Origin: Pyxicephalus adspersus
Lineage: Eukaryota > Chordata > Amphibia > Anura > Pyxicephalidae
Length of the DNA stretch: 64,000 nt
NCBI RefSeq assembly: GCF_032062135.1
Contig: NC_092859.1
Location: forward strand, 156,755,344-156,819,343
Direction: 5' to 3'
Numbering within the stretch: position 1 is the first letter of the stretch; each line of letters opens with the position of its first letter. Under the pieces are notes generated by a model. It made no database searches. It saw nothing but the letters and a program-made list of their open reading frames with translations, and was not told the origin of the DNA. The position numbers and the translations under genes are program-made. Shown piece after piece: positions 63,241 to 64,000 of this stretch.

Positions 63241-64000
63241 AAACCATCTCCAGTTTTTTGTGTATTATCTTACACTTGCATGGTTTATTTAATATTCCAA
63301 CAAAAAACAAATCTTCCTCCAGATTGGCTTTAATAAATCACCAGCATTGAGTATCAGAAGCTCCACAGTCTCACTCCATCTGCTGGATAAAAGCAGCATG
63401 GTATGTATAAACTCATCGAGGTTCTCATTGTTCTCAGTCACTCTGATATTTCTATATTTGATATATTCATATTTCGTGTTGTATGTCACTGCTGCTTTGC
63501 TGAGATTACACTGTAACATCCTAAATGTTGCACAAAGTCTGCACTTCCCTTATAACTCCATAACTATTGAAAGAGCGAAATTATCATACAAACCACATTT
63601 ATATTCAATAAAAAATAAAAATGTGTGAAATATAGCGATATACCGTACAGCAATCTGATTCACAATAATTGATACCGTCAGTGAGAATTTTAACAGAACA
63701 CTTCGCTGTGAGAGCTGATTCCAGAAAAGAGAGACGAGCACGTGGCGGCAGATGTGTTACCTCCTGTTACTCCAATTTAGATGGGTGGGGATGTTACAGT
63801 GCGGTTACCCTTCCTCATGGTCACGTTTAAGAAGTTACATATAGCGACTTACCCACCACCACACATAGGGAATGAATAGGGGCAGTACCAGCTGCTGTCA
63901 TATATTGACCTGCTGGTTCATCAAGAACCAGTGGAGCAGTTGGGGTATCCAAGTGGCTGGCATGGTGCTGACCACTTGGAGCCACCTTGGAACATCTGTT
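63241..64000. other. Intergenic or intronic, nothing recognised
   Basis: Short frames only. Confidence 0.45.

Noticed and set aside
23781..64000. Search for the LRRTM4 long-isoform terminal exon
   Set aside because: No stretch resembling the conserved tail was found. In mammals the intron is very long, so absence here is expected.

Overview
The window is vertebrate genomic DNA, most likely from a frog (anuran amphibian). It is AT-rich, gene-poor and crowded with decayed transposon relics. It carries one recognisable protein-coding locus, in spliced form. The frog call is an inference from the repeats: an L2-type LINE with a characteristic 3' tail, its tRNA-derived SINE partner, long palindromic MITEs, and an ACGCGTTTCGCC-type repeat. 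The LRRTM4 protein is close to, but clearly divergent from, the mammalian protein. There are no bacterial operons, phage genes, CRISPR arrays or rRNA genes.

The gene is LRRTM4 on the + strand, a neuronal leucine-rich-repeat postsynaptic adhesion protein. Its coding sequence is split. A small 5' exon carries only the ATG and one further base (20411-20414) and is followed by a GTGAGT donor. A 1.8 kb intron then leads to one large exon (22228-23780) encoding nearly the whole protein. Joining the two gives 518 residues, the length I remember for the short isoform of mammalian LRRTM4. The large exon ends at GTATGA, which can be read either as Val-stop (short isoform, ending ECEV) or as a splice donor (long isoform). 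The long-isoform last exon was not found here. Upstream of exon 1 lie a GATA-motif cluster, a CTCF-like motif and short uORFs.

Layout: 1-9942 is intergenic with a SINE, a piggyBac-type element nested in an L2 tail, an L2 3' end, a duplicated ~0.6 kb segment and palindromic MITEs. 9943-10710 is an assembly gap of Ns. 10711-19380 is intergenic with an L2 tail, a SINE, hAT-like relics and a decayed L2 reverse-transcriptase fragment inserted into one of them. 19390-23780 is the LRRTM4 5' region and coding exons. 23781-64000 is either the long LRRTM4 intron or the 3' flank. It holds more MITEs and L2 copies, a 0.9 kb fold-back, two hAT-like elements with expanded polypurine cores, an element with CCGTATTTTTCGGA ends, a Harbinger-like MITE in a dated nested insertion, and a four-unit tandem array of 240-285 bp units.

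No second protein-coding gene could be supported. The remaining short open frames look like chance frames or frames inside repeats. Repeat classes were assigned from termini, target-site duplications and copies seen within the window, not from a database.
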